A DNA stretch of 64,000 bases from Paenibacillus camerounensis. GTDB taxonomy: Bacteria; Bacillota; Bacilli; Paenibacillales; Paenibacillaceae. The position numbers and the translations under genes are program-made. Within the stretch, counting starts at the first letter, position 1. Each line of letters opens with the position of its first letter. The notes beneath the pieces were generated by a model. The model saw only the letters and a list, made by a program, of their open reading frames with translations, searched no databases and was not told the DNA's origin. Below, piece after piece: positions 17,109 to 26,464 of this stretch. Location: NCBI RefSeq assembly GCF_000723885.1, contig NZ_CCDG010000021.1:1-64000 (forward strand), given 5' to 3'.

Positions 17109-17861
17109 ATGAATGAAATAGTCGCCTGGTTTACGGAAGATCAATCTTCTGCCGATGGCGGAAGCACCGGAGGGTTCCTGCCGCAGGCAGAAGCGCACCG
17201 TCAGATGGAGCAGCTGCTAAGTGAGCTTGGGCTCCATACGGTAATAAGCGAAGATCCCGGGGATCTTCGCTTATTACTGGACAGGGTGCGGCCTGTGCTG
17301 CTGCTTGCGGAAATCAGCAATGCCGGGGCTTGGCAGGGGTGGAATATCATATCGGAGTACCGGTCACAGGGGGTATTCATACCGGTGATGGTGATAGCTG
17401 GCGAAGGCAGCGGAGAGGAAGCCGTAGCCGTATTCGAGGCTGGAGGTAATGAATACATGATGAGGCCGCTGCACACCGGAGAATTCAGGTGCAGAGTAAT
17501 GAATCTGCTCTGGCTCACCGGACGGCGGCGGGGGCACGAATCCCTGATCAAAATTGACGGCCTGATGCTGGACTCCGGCCGGCGGCTGGTCAGCCGTGAC
17601 GGAATTCAGCTCAGTCTGACGCCTAAAGAATTTGATCTGCTTCATTACCTTGCTGTACGTCATGGGGAAATCTGTCCGCGGGATGAGATTCTAAAGCATG
17701 TATGGGGGTACCATTTTCATGCAGATACCAATGTCGTCGATGTATACATCAGACACATCCGCATGAAAGTGGATAAAGGTCACCGGAGCAAGCTGATTCA
17801 GACCGTGCGCGGAACGGGATATATGCTGAAGGCGCCGGAAAGCAGCCCTGCGGGTCATTGA
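17109..17861 (+). CDS. Orphan OmpR-type regulator with a degenerate receiver
   Basis: The 250-residue protein has a receiver-like N-terminus (about 30-135) and a clear winged-helix DNA-binding domain (about 150-245: 'LSLTPKEFDLLHYLAVRHGEICPRDEILKHVWGYHFHADTNVVDVYIRHIRMKVD...IQTVRGTGYML'). The receiver lacks its chemistry: the position of the phospho-acceptor Asp is E68 (LLLAEIS), the early acidic pair is missing and the conserved lysine is Arg (MMRPL). It may therefore be controlled by ligand or dimerisation and not by phosphorylation. No histidine kinase is adjacent. A perfect 37-bp palindrome lies inside codons 45-57. Confidence 0.85.
   Translation: MNEIVAWFTEDQSSADGGSTGGFLPQAEAHRQMEQLLSELGLHTVISEDPGDLRLLLDRVRPVLLLAEISNAGAWQGWNIISEYRSQGVFIPVMVIAGEGSGEEAVAVFEAGGNEYMMRPLHTGEFRCRVMNLLWLTGRRRGHESLIKIDGLMLDSGRRLVSRDGIQLSLTPKEFDLLHYLAVRHGEICPRDEILKHVWGYHFHADTNVVDVYIRHIRMKVDKGHRSKLIQTVRGTGYMLKAPESSPAGH
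17241..17277. repeat. Perfect 37-bp palindrome inside the regulator gene
   Basis: Arms 17241-17258 and 17260-17277 are exact reverse complements (18 bp each) around a single G at 17259. The left arm is GTAATAAGCGAAGATCCC. It is in-frame and codes for VISEDPGDLRLLL, so it is tolerated by the protein. Its length is far beyond what chance gives in a coding region. Confidence 0.95.
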
Positions 17862-17882
17862 GCTGCAGGCTATCTTGCAGGT

Positions 17883-18389
17883 CTACAGTACGCGGCGCGC
17901 CTTCAGATATGTTTTTTTCCAGTTGCCCGAGTTCAGGTCTGATACGGTTACGCCCGGTGAGCCGTATGTGTGCAGAATTTTACCGTTGCCGGCGTAGACT
18001 GCTACATGGGTAACATTTTTCCCGTTGGCTCTGCTGCCGCTGGAGAAGAATACGAGGTCGCCTACACGGAGATTGTCTTTGGACACTGCTTTTCCTACTT
18101 TGGACTGTGCCACAGAGGTGCGCGGCAGGTTAACGCCATATTTGGAGAAGATATATTTTGTAAAAGATGAGCAGTCGAAGTATTTTGTTGTTGAAGTGGA
18201 TGCACCGAATTTATAACGGGTGCCTAAGTATTTTTTGCCCAGGTTAACGATGCTTTGTCCGGTTGAGGCTGTCACAGAAGCGGCAGCAACAGGTGCTGTG
18301 CCGGCTCCGGTAGCCATCAGAGTACTCAAGCCGATTGTAGTACACATTCCTACGATAACTGCTTGTTTGAACCATTGGTGCTTTTTCAT
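17883..18389 (-). CDS. Secreted NlpC/P60 (C40) peptidoglycan hydrolase
   Basis: This 168-residue protein has a signal peptide (about 1-36, ending ...AAAS) and a single NlpC/P60 domain: catalytic Cys in 'KYFDCSSFTKYIF', His in 'VTHVAVYAGNGK' and a second His in 'ILHTYG'. Such enzymes cut gamma-D-Glu to diamino-acid bonds of the wall peptide. There is no LysM or SH3 wall-binding module, so the catalytic domain acts alone. The start follows GGGAGG on the minus strand, about 7 bases away. The terminator at 18578-18622 separates it from thiN. Confidence 0.92.
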   Translation of the reverse strand: MKKHQWFKQAVIVGMCTTIGLSTLMATGAGTAPVAAASVTASTGQSIVNLGKKYLGTRYKFGASTSTTKYFDCSSFTKYIFSKYGVNLPRTSVAQSKVGKAVSKDNLRVGDLVFFSSGSRANGKNVTHVAVYAGNGKILHTYGSPGVTVSDLNSGNWKKTYLKARRVL

Positions 18390-18577
18390 GCTGAAATACC
18401 TCCCAGGTTTATATCTTTCTTGTATTCTTCTTCCTCTGTTTCGTAGTATAGCAGTTTATGTATAGCCTATAATTTTCCATAACTGCCTTGGAATCAAGCC
18501 CTGCCTGGATTGGAAGCGTTATATTAAAAAAACATTAAAAGTTACAAAATATTAATATTTACAGCTCTGAACAGCAC

Positions 18578-18622
18578 AAAAAAACCGGGAAACCCATGCG
18601 GATCAAGGGGAATCCCGGTTTT
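18578..18622 (-). terminator. thiN terminator
   Basis: An AACCGGGA...TCCCGGTT stem with inner AACCC/GGGG pairing, followed on the minus strand by a long T-run (AAAAAAA at 18578-18584 on the plus strand). Confidence 0.75.
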
Positions 18623-18664
18623 ACACTTTTGAAACAAAGGTTACAACGATGTCTCCGATATGTA

Positions 18665-19306
18665 TTAATCCTTGCTCTGAATGATCAGCAGCAGGCCGCT
18701 TTCAATGGTAACCGTACCGGTCTCTTCCAGCAGGCGGTTGCTGACAGCTAAGGACTGGCCCAGCTTAAGGGTCGCGTTATCTAGCGGATACTGGAAGCCC
18801 TGCAGTGTAATCCCTGTTACCTCTGGTGTCAGCGGAAGCAGGGAGACATAGGTATAGCCCTGTTCATGAACCAGCGACTGGGAACCGGTAAGAGTAATAT
18901 AGTTATGAGTGTCCATTATAGAACAGCTTACCTGGCGCTGCAGCGCTCTTGTCATCATCTGGATGCTGGCCAGCGTGTGATCCATTCTTGTACCAGTAAC
19001 CCCCATAAGCAGGATGGATTCAGGCAGGGTATTCAGCGCCAGATCAAGTGCCAGCTCGCTGTCTGTCAAATCCTTGTCTACGGGATCGCAGGTGACCGTT
19101 TCTTTGCTGCCTGCCCTGATGCGTTCCAGCGCCTCTGGACTGACAGAATCAAAATCACCTACCGCTATATCAGGCTTGATGCCATGCTCAACAAGAAACA
19201 AGGCCCCTCTATCTGCTCCTATAATAAAATCCTCTTCATCAATATGGCGTAAAAAGTCCGCAGACAGCTCACCCCCGGCGAAGATAACCACGCGATTGGA
19301 TGGCAA
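18665..19306 (-). CDS. thiN: Thiamine pyrophosphokinase
   Basis: This 213-residue enzyme transfers pyrophosphate from ATP to thiamine, giving thiamine diphosphate, the cofactor that pyruvate dehydrogenase E1 (encoded nearby at 21096) needs. Key motifs are 'GADRGALFLVEHGIKPDIAVGDFDSV' (GDFDS metal site), 'DPVDKDLTDSELAL' and 'GVTGTRMDHTLASI', followed by the C-terminal thiamine-binding beta domain 'SLLPLTPEVTGITLQGFQYPL...SNRLL'. Length fits the family. The start follows AGGAGGGAGATTGCTTTGCC on the minus strand. It is a single-gene unit. Confidence 0.93.
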   Translation of the reverse strand: MPSNRVVIFAGGELSADFLRHIDEEDFIIGADRGALFLVEHGIKPDIAVGDFDSVSPEALERIRAGSKETVTCDPVDKDLTDSELALDLALNTLPESILLMGVTGTRMDHTLASIQMMTRALQRQVSCSIMDTHNYITLTGSQSLVHEQGYTYVSLLPLTPEVTGITLQGFQYPLDNATLKLGQSLAVSNRLLEETGTVTIESGLLLIIQSKD

Positions 19307-19485
19307 AGCAATCTCCCTCCTCTATTGTTGTTTATAGTTCGTCATCCTCCACAAAGTATAAAGCAATCCTAAAAGTTGTACAATTGCAGCCGGTAACGCT
19401 AAAATGGATATAGCGGGTTCCTTCTATATATAGTAGGTAGAATAGATACCGCTCTTAAGTCTTAACATCAGAACCCTGCCGGGAG

Positions 19486-19959
19486 GTGAGAGAAATCGTA
19501 AACGTATTATTCGTATGTCTGGGCAATATTTGCCGTTCGCCGATGGCGGAAGCCGTTCTCCGCAGCAAAATTGCGCAGCGCGGCCTGCAGGAATCCATTA
19601 AGGTGGATTCAGCGGGAACCGGAGACTGGCATATCGGGCACGTACCCCATGAGGGGACCCGGCGCATTCTCGATCAGAAGGGAATCAGCTACGCGGATAT
19701 GACTGCACGGCTTGTAAGCAGCAATGATTTTGACAGCTTCCAGTATATCGTCTGTATGGATGATTCAAACGTGGTGAATGTCCGCAAGCTCCCCGGAGGA
19801 GAGAAGGCGGAGCTGCTGACTTTTATGGAGCTGCTTCCGGATGAAGAACTTCGTGAGGTGCCCGACCCTTACTTCACAGGTAACTTTGAACAGGTCTATG
19901 CCCTCATTGATGCCGGCTGTGATGTACTGCTGGATACAATAGCAGAGGAAAGGCTGTAG
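19486..19959 (+). CDS. Low-molecular-weight protein-tyrosine phosphatase family
   Basis: This protein of about 157 residues has the P-loop C-L-G-N-I-C-R-S near the N-terminus and the general-acid motif DPY in 'VPDPYFTGN', so it should be a catalytically competent LMW phosphatase acting on phosphotyrosine or phosphoarginine. The start is unclear: the only standard start, GTG 19486, lies inside the Shine-Dalgarno sequence GGGAGGTG (19481-19488). Homologues in the family begin at MVNVLFVC-like sequence, which would put the start at codon ATC 19495, six bases after that site. A 9-bp stem-loop (20001-20021) follows the gene. Confidence 0.88.
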   Translation: MREIVNVLFVCLGNICRSPMAEAVLRSKIAQRGLQESIKVDSAGTGDWHIGHVPHEGTRRILDQKGISYADMTARLVSSNDFDSFQYIVCMDDSNVVNVRKLPGGEKAELLTFMELLPDEELREVPDPYFTGNFEQVYALIDAGCDVLLDTIAEERL

Positions 19960-20000
19960 CCAAGGAGATATATATCCGGTACCGTCCTTGAAAAAAGAAG

Positions 20001-20021
20001 GACGGGCACCGTGTGCCCGTC
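20001..20021 (+). terminator. Hairpin after the phosphatase gene
   Basis: A GC-rich 9-bp stem (20001-20009 with 20013-20021) with 3-nt loop; an alternative stem CGTCCTT/AAGGACG shares its left arm. There is no T-run, so it may be a weak terminator or a stabilising hairpin. Confidence 0.4.
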
Positions 20022-20098
20022 TCCTATTGGAAGCGTAAACAGTCAGCATCTATACATAAATTAGCTGTTCGTTCACCGTTTCGTCATTTTAAGCTGTT

Positions 20099-20872
20099 TC
20101 ATGGGGTTAAGAAATAGAGTAATGATTCTGGGAGTTCTTTTTGCCAAAATCCCCAAAGATGCTTCCCGTCCTTCTCCCGGTAGGAGACGGTGGCTCCGCG
20201 GGATTCAAGCAGGGCTTTGGTATCCCGGTTCATCTGCACGAAATCGTATACGCCGGTATCGGTCTGGTAATCTGTCTCCTGTAGTCCTACTACCATATTA
20301 ATAGTAAGCCAGGACAGATCCTCCTCCTGGGCGATGATATCGCGGGATTCGGGATAATAAGCGCCGGATAAGCTAAGCACACGGCTGAATAAGCCCGGAT
20401 AGGCAAGCGCCAGATGCAGCGAAACACTGCCGCCCAGAGAGTCACCGGCGATGATACGCTGATCAGGCGTGCGGCGGACCGGATAATTGTGCTCAATGAA
20501 GGGAATAATTTCTTCGGCGAAGCAGGAAAGGTACTGCCTGAACCGGCTGCCGAAGGGAGCATACTCCTGAGTCCGGACGGCAACGTTTACCTCTACGCCT
20601 ACAATAATGAAGGGTTCAACATCTTCTTCAATAATGAGCTGTCCGGCGATAGTGGCAATACGGCCGAAGTTGAAGAATTCCTCGCCGTCCTGGCAATAGA
20701 TTACGGGATAGCTGAGTACTTCATTGTAGCCCGGGGGAAGATAAATGCGGAGCTTGCGTTCCTCCTGCAGCTGTTCACTCCAGAGGGTTTGCTTAACAAT
20801 TGTACGTTTCAGAAAAACAGGTTCGCTCATGACTATATCGTCGCCTTTCTTGTCGAATTTTGCATTACACAT
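20099..20872 (-). CDS. Alpha/beta-hydrolase esterase (Fes/YbbA-like)
   Basis: This protein of up to 257 residues has 'LRIYLPPGYNEVLSYPVIYCQDGEEFF', the nucleophile elbow G-D-S-L-G-G (catalytic Ser), and a late His in 'DGKHLWGFWQ'. It belongs to the putative-esterase group that includes enterobactin esterase-like enzymes; the substrate is unknown. ATG 20830 (MSEPVFLKRT) is the likelier start by homology, 243 residues, although neither candidate has a strong ribosome binding site. It is cytosolic (no signal peptide) and stands alone, divergent from pdhA. Confidence 0.8.
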   Translation of the reverse strand: MCNAKFDKKGDDIVMSEPVFLKRTIVKQTLWSEQLQEERKLRIYLPPGYNEVLSYPVIYCQDGEEFFNFGRIATIAGQLIIEEDVEPFIIVGVEVNVAVRTQEYAPFGSRFRQYLSCFAEEIIPFIEHNYPVRRTPDQRIIAGDSLGGSVSLHLALAYPGLFSRVLSLSGAYYPESRDIIAQEEDLSWLTINMVVGLQETDYQTDTGVYDFVQMNRDTKALLESRGATVSYREKDGKHLWGFWQKELPESLLYFLTP

Positions 20873-20950
20873 GCGCTTGCGTTAAAATTACCCAAGCGGT
20901 AAATGTATTAAAAATCATTTACATGCTCGAAAAACTTAAATCTGTTATAT

Positions 20951-21000
20951 GATATTAAATATCCTGTTATACATACAAAATTTATGGAAACATAAATTTT
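20951..21000. promoter_or_regulatory. Two inverted repeats just upstream of the pdh promoter
   Basis: GATATT-A-AATATC at 20951-20963 and a 10-bp perfect stem AAAATTTATG/CATAAATTTT (20977-20986 with 20991-21000, GAAA between) lie directly before the -35 box at 21013. Their position fits activator or repressor sites; which protein binds is unknown. Confidence 0.45.
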
Positions 21001-21012
21001 ATGCGTATTTCT

Positions 21013-21042
21013 TTGACGAAACATATAAAACAGGTGTATAAT
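21013..21042 (+). promoter_or_regulatory. Sigma-A-type promoter of pdhABCD
   Basis: TTGACG at 21013-21018 and TATAAT at 21037-21042 are separated by 18 bp, and lie about 54 bp before the pdhA start. Confidence 0.75.
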
Positions 21043-21065
21043 AATTCTATAACAGATACCACTGA

Positions 21066-22163
<1,098 letters not shown>

Positions 22164-22178
22164 GGGGGATATCAGGCA

Positions 22179-23156
22179 ATGGCACAAATGAATATGAAAG
22201 AAGCAATTCGTGACGCACTGCGCGTTGAACTGAATCGCGACCCTAATGTTATGATCTTTGGGGAAGACGTTGGTAATGTAGGCGGCGTTTTCCGCGTAAC
22301 AGAAGGGCTGCAGAAAGATTTTGGCGAAGACCGTGTGTTTGATACACCGCTCGCTGAGTCCGCAATCGGCGGTCTGGCTTTTGGTCTGGGAATCCAAGGT
22401 TTCCGTCCAATCGCAGAAATTCAGTTTGTCGGCTTCATCTATGAAGCACTTGACCAGATCGTTATCCAGGCTGCACGCCTTCGTTACCGTTCCGGCGGTA
22501 AATATAACGCTCCAGTCGTATTCCGTACTCCGTTTGGCGGCGGCGTTAAGGCTGCTGAGCTTCATACGGATTCCCTTGAGGGCCTGATTGCACAGAGTCC
22601 GGGGATCAAGGTTGTTATTCCTTCCAACCCTTATGATGCCAAAGGTCTCATGATCGCATCGATCCGCGATAATGACCCTGTATTCTTCATGGAGCACCTG
22701 AACCTGTACCATGCGTTCCGCGCTGAAGTACCTGAAGGTGAGTACACTGTTGAACTGGGCAAGGCTAATATTGTCCGTGAAGGTTCTGATGTAACAATCA
22801 TCTCTTACGGCCTGATGGTACATACTGCTACCAAAGCGGCTGATCAGCTGGAAAAGGAAGGCATTAAGGCTGAAATTATCGACCTGCGCACGGTTAGCCC
22901 GATTGATATTGATACAATCGTAGCTTCTGTTAAGAAGACTAACCGCGCAATTGTTGTACAAGAAGCGCAGAAGAGCTCCGGTGTTGCCGCTGAGGTTATC
23001 GCGCAAATCAATGAAAAAGCAATTCTGCACCTTGAAGCACCTGTACTTCGTGTGGCAGGTCCGGATACCATCTATCCGTTCGCACAGATCGAAGATAGCT
23101 GGATCCCTACACCGGCACGCGTTGTAGCAGCTGTGAAGAAAGTTCTGGAATTCTAA
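22179..23156 (+). CDS. pdhB: Pyruvate dehydrogenase E1 component, beta subunit
   Basis: The 325-residue beta subunit completes the E1 heterotetramer and supplies part of the thiamine-diphosphate pocket ('[21 protein letters not shown]', '[17 protein letters not shown]', '[15 protein letters not shown]'), with the C-terminal transketolase domain '[20 protein letters not shown]...[10 protein letters not shown]'. GGGGGAT precedes the ATG by about 8 bases and lies 15 bp after pdhA. A 9-bp stem (about 23171-23193) after the stop, without a T-run, may tune expression between E1 and E2. Confidence 0.95.
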   Translation: MAQMNMKEAIRDALRVELNRDPNVMIFGEDVGNVGGVFRVTEGLQKDFGEDRVFDTPLAESAIGGLAFGLGIQGFRPIAEIQFVGFIYEALDQIVIQAARLRYRSGGKYNAPVVFRTPFGGGVKAAELHTDSLEGLIAQSPGIKVVIPSNPYDAKGLMIASIRDNDPVFFMEHLNLYHAFRAEVPEGEYTVELGKANIVREGSDVTIISYGLMVHTATKAADQLEKEGIKAEIIDLRTVSPIDIDTIVASVKKTNRAIVVQEAQKSSGVAAEVIAQINEKAILHLEAPVLRVAGPDTIYPFAQIEDSWIPTPARVVAAVKKVLEF

Positions 23157-23277
23157 TAGAGATTATTTCTGCCGTCCTTGCACAAAGGGCGGCACCACTT
23201 TCTGCAATATACTTATACATTAAGCGAATGTTTTCGCTATCCCAAATGAAGCTAAAAACTTTTAGGAGGTTATCAAG

Positions 23278-24930
23278 GTGGCAAAATTTGAGTACCGGTT
23301 CCCGGAGCTGGGCGAAGGTTTGCATGAAGGCGAAATTATTAAAATGCACATCAAAGCCGGCGACAAAGTAACCGATGACGATATCGTAATGGAAGTGCAA
23401 AACGACAAGGCAGTGGTAGAAGTACCTTGTCCTGTTAACGGCACAGTGCTTGAAGTATTCACTAAAGACGGCCAGGTATGCCGCGTTGGTGAAGTTGTAG
23501 CAATCATTGATGCAGAAGGCGATGTTCCTGAGCAGGAAGGCGGCCATCCGGCTGAAGCAGCTTCCCAGGAAGCAGATGCAGCTAAAGGCGGAGCAGATAC
23601 TACTTCTTCCCCGGGAACCAGTGCTCCATCAGCTGGCGGCGCTGTAAACTTTGAATACCGTTTCCCTGAGCTGGGTGAAGGCCTGCATGAGGGTGAAATC
23701 ATCAAGATGCACATCAAAGTCGGCGATAAAGTAACTGACGATGATATCATCATGGAAGTACAGAACGATAAGGCAGTAGTTGAAGTGCCATGCCCGGTTA
23801 ACGGAACTGTAACTGAAGTCCGTGTTAAAGACGGACAGGTATGCCGTGTAGGCGAAGTTGTGGCTATTATCGCTGCAGAAGGCGAAGTTCCACAGCAGGA
23901 AGGCGGCCACGCTGAAGCTCCGGCAGCACAGGAAGCTGCAGCAGCACCAGCCGCTGCACAGGCTGCTGCTCCGGCACCTAACCGTGATATTCTGGCTACT
24001 CCTAGCGTCCGCAAAGCCGCACGTGAGCAAGGTGTTGATCTTGCGAAGGTGAACGGCAGCGGCAAAAACGGCAAGATTACACATGATGATGTTGCAGCCT
24101 TCCTGAAGGGCGGCTCCGCGGCTCCGGCTGCAGCAGCACCAGCAGAGGCGTCTGCACCTGCAGCAGCTGCTCCAAAAGCAGAAGCTAAAGCGCCAGCGGC
24201 AGCACCAGCTGCGTCAGGCAATGCCAGCCTGGAAGAAGAGCGCGTACCATTCAAGGGTATCCGCAAAGCCATCTCCAATGCTATGGTTAAATCGGCATAC
24301 ACAGCGCCGCATGTTACCATCATGGACGAAGTGGATGTTACTGAGCTGGTAGCTTTCCGTACCCGCATGAAGCCTGTTGCTGAGAAGAAGGGCGTTAAGG
24401 TTACTTACCTGCCGTTCATCGTTAAGGCTCTGGTTGCCGCATCCCGTCAGTTCCCTGCGCTTAATGCAATGATTGACGAAACCACTAATGAAATTGTGTA
24501 CAAAAAGTACTACAACATCGGTATCGCTACAGATACAGACAATGGTCTGATCGTGCCGGTAATCAAGGATGCTGACCGTAAGAGCATCTGGATGATCGCA
24601 AGTGCAATCACAGATCTGGCTGTTCGCGGACGCGACGGCAAGCTGACTTCTAATGAAATGAAGGGCAGCACGATCTCTATCTCCAATATCGGTTCCGCCG
24701 GCGGTATGTTCTTTACTCCGATCATCAACTTCCCTGAAGTTGCGATTCTGGGTACAGGCCGTATCACTGAGAAGCCTGTTGTGAAGAACGGTGAAATCGT
24801 AGCAGCTCCGGTTATGGCGCTGTCCCTGAGCTTTGACCACCGTATCATCGACGGTGCAACTGCACAGAACTTCATGAATTACATTAAGACCCTGCTTGCA
24901 AATCCTGATATGTTAGTTATGGAGGTGTAA
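23278..24930 (+). CDS. pdhC: Dihydrolipoamide acetyltransferase E2 with two lipoyl domains
   Basis: The 550-residue E2 core protein carries two near-identical lipoyl domains (about 1-80 and 122-200; lipoylated lysines K44 and K165 in QNDKAVVE), Ala-Pro-rich flexible linkers, an E1/E3-binding domain ('ILATPSVRKAAREQGVDLAKVNGSGKNGKITHDDV', given here only as its outline around 240-275) and the catalytic acyltransferase domain with 'SFDHRIIDGA' near the end. Bacillus subtilis PdhC has one lipoyl domain, so the second is an internal duplication. The GTG start at 23278 follows AGGAGG at 23265-23270. Confidence 0.95.
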   Translation: MAKFEYRFPELGEGLHEGEIIKMHIKAGDKVTDDDIVMEVQNDKAVVEVPCPVNGTVLEVFTKDGQVCRVGEVVAIIDAEGDVPEQEGGHPAEAASQEADAAKGGADTTSSPGTSAPSAGGAVNFEYRFPELGEGLHEGEIIKMHIKVGDKVTDDDIIMEVQNDKAVVEVPCPVNGTVTEVRVKDGQVCRVGEVVAIIAAEGEVPQQEGGHAEAPAAQEAAAAPAAAQAAAPAPNRDILATPSVRKAAREQGVDLAKVNGSGKNGKITHDDVAAFLKGGSAAPAAAAPAEASAPAAAAPKAEAKAPAAAPAASGNASLEEERVPFKGIRKAISNAMVKSAYTAPHVTIMDEVDVTELVAFRTRMKPVAEKKGVKVTYLPFIVKALVAASRQFPALNAMIDETTNEIVYKKYYNIGIATDTDNGLIVPVIKDADRKSIWMIASAITDLAVRGRDGKLTSNEMKGSTISISNIGSAGGMFFTPIINFPEVAILGTGRITEKPVVKNGEIVAAPVMALSLSFDHRIIDGATAQNFMNYIKTLLANPDMLVMEV

Positions 24931-24933
24931 TAA

Positions 24934-26346
24934 ATGGTAGTCGGAGACGCTTCAATTGAAATCGACACATTGGTTATTGGTGCAGGTCCCGGCGGGTATG
25001 TGGCGGCAATTCGTGCCGCCCAGCTCGGCCAAAAAGTCCTCATTGTAGATAAATCGGAGCTCGGCGGTGTCTGCCTGAACCGCGGATGTATCCCTTCCAA
25101 AGCGCTGATCTCTGCAGCTCACAGCTATGAGGCTGCACAGCACGGTGATGTTTTCGGTGTTACTGCCGAGAACGTAAAGGTAGACTGGGCCAAAACCCAG
25201 GAGTTCAAAAACGGTGTAGTTAAGAGAATGACCACCGGTGTAACCAGCCTGATGAAGGGCAACAAAATTGAAGTATTCAGCGGCGAAGCAATGTTCATCA
25301 GCACAAACGAAGCCCGTTTGTTCAATGACCATGAATCCCCGCGCTACAAATTCAATAACTGCATCATCGCTACAGGCTCCCGTCCGATTGAGCTGAAGCC
25401 ATTCCCGTTCGGCGGACGTATCCTGTCCTCGACAGAAGCTCTGGATCTGCCAGAGATTCCTAAGAGCATGATCGTAATCGGCGGCGGCTATATCGGCGCT
25501 GAGCTTGGTCAAATGTACTCCAAATTCGGCACTAAAGTAACGATCATCGAAGGTCTGGACACTGTATTGCCAGGCTTCGATAAAGATATGACCCGTCTGG
25601 TTGCCAAGAACATGGCGAAGACCGGCATCGAGATCGTAACGAATGCCAAAGCGGAAAGTGCAGTTCAGAACGACAAGGAAGTAACCGTTAAGTACTCTGT
25701 AGGCGGCGAAACCAAAGAAGTTACAGCAGACTACCTGCTTGTGACTGTAGGCCGTCGTCCGAATACAGACGGCGAGCTGGGTCTTGACCTGATCGGCGTT
25801 GAGCTGGACGAGCGCGGTCTGATCAAAGTAGACCATCAGGGCCGCACTAACGTGCCTAACATCTACGCAATCGGCGATATCGTTGCAGGACTTGCTTTGG
25901 CACACAAAGCTTCCTACGAAGGCAAGATTGCTGCTGAAGCCATCTCCGGCCACAAATCCGTAGTTGATTACAAAGTCATCCCGGCTGTTGTGTTCACCGA
26001 TCCTGAGTGCTCCAGCGTCGGCCTGACTGAGAAAGAAGCTAAGGACAAGGGCTACAAGGTAAAAGCCGGCAAATTCCCGTTCGCGGGCAACGGCCGTGCG
26101 GTTTCCCTGAACGCTCCGGAAGGTTTCATCAAGATTGTGGCTAACAGCGAGAACAACCTCGTACTGGGTGCGCAAATCGTTGGTCTGGAAGCTTCCAACC
26201 TGATTGCTGAGCTGGGTCTGGCAATTGAAATGGGCGCTACGCTCGAAGATATCGCTCTGACAATCCATGCACATCCAACCCTTGGCGAAATCGTCATGGA
26301 AGCGGCTGAGCTGGTAGAAGGACATCCAATCCACGTAGTGAAATAA
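24934..26346 (+). CDS. pdhD: Dihydrolipoamide dehydrogenase E3
   Basis: This 470-residue flavoprotein reoxidises the dihydrolipoyl arm and reduces NAD. It has the N-terminal FAD motif 'LVIGAGPGGYVAAIRAAQLG', the redox disulfide 'GGVCLNRGCIPSKAL', the NAD motif 'VIGGGYIGAELGQMYSKFG', 'YAIGDIVAGLALAHKASYEG', and the dimer-interface active-site 'HAHPTLGEIVMEAAE'. GGAGGTG at 24920-24926 overlaps the pdhC stop. It may also serve other 2-oxoacid complexes and glycine cleavage. A terminator follows. Confidence 0.96.
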   Translation: MVVGDASIEIDTLVIGAGPGGYVAAIRAAQLGQKVLIVDKSELGGVCLNRGCIPSKALISAAHSYEAAQHGDVFGVTAENVKVDWAKTQEFKNGVVKRMTTGVTSLMKGNKIEVFSGEAMFISTNEARLFNDHESPRYKFNNCIIATGSRPIELKPFPFGGRILSSTEALDLPEIPKSMIVIGGGYIGAELGQMYSKFGTKVTIIEGLDTVLPGFDKDMTRLVAKNMAKTGIEIVTNAKAESAVQNDKEVTVKYSVGGETKEVTADYLLVTVGRRPNTDGELGLDLIGVELDERGLIKVDHQGRTNVPNIYAIGDIVAGLALAHKASYEGKIAAEAISGHKSVVDYKVIPAVVFTDPECSSVGLTEKEAKDKGYKVKAGKFPFAGNGRAVSLNAPEGFIKIVANSENNLVLGAQIVGLEASNLIAELGLAIEMGATLEDIALTIHAHPTLGEIVMEAAELVEGHPIHVVK

Positions 26347-26380
26347 TACATTACCGTCTGCTGTTAAGCAGAATCATCAT

Positions 26381-26430
26381 AGAAGAGACTCCCAATGTCA
26401 TGGTAATGGCTGAGGGGGTCTCTTCTTTTT
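26381..26430 (+). terminator. pdh operon terminator
   Basis: Stem AAGAGACTCCC (from 26383) with GGGGGTCTCTT (to 26425), loop with an internal small stem, then CTTTTT. Confidence 0.8.
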
Positions 26431-26464
26431 ACATAAAAAATGAACAAGGAGAGGAGTCATCCCA

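Noticed and set aside
24952..26334. Long minus-strand open frame of 460 codons inside pdhD
   Set aside because: Antisense shadow due to codon bias; the plus strand encodes a complete dihydrolipoamide dehydrogenase.
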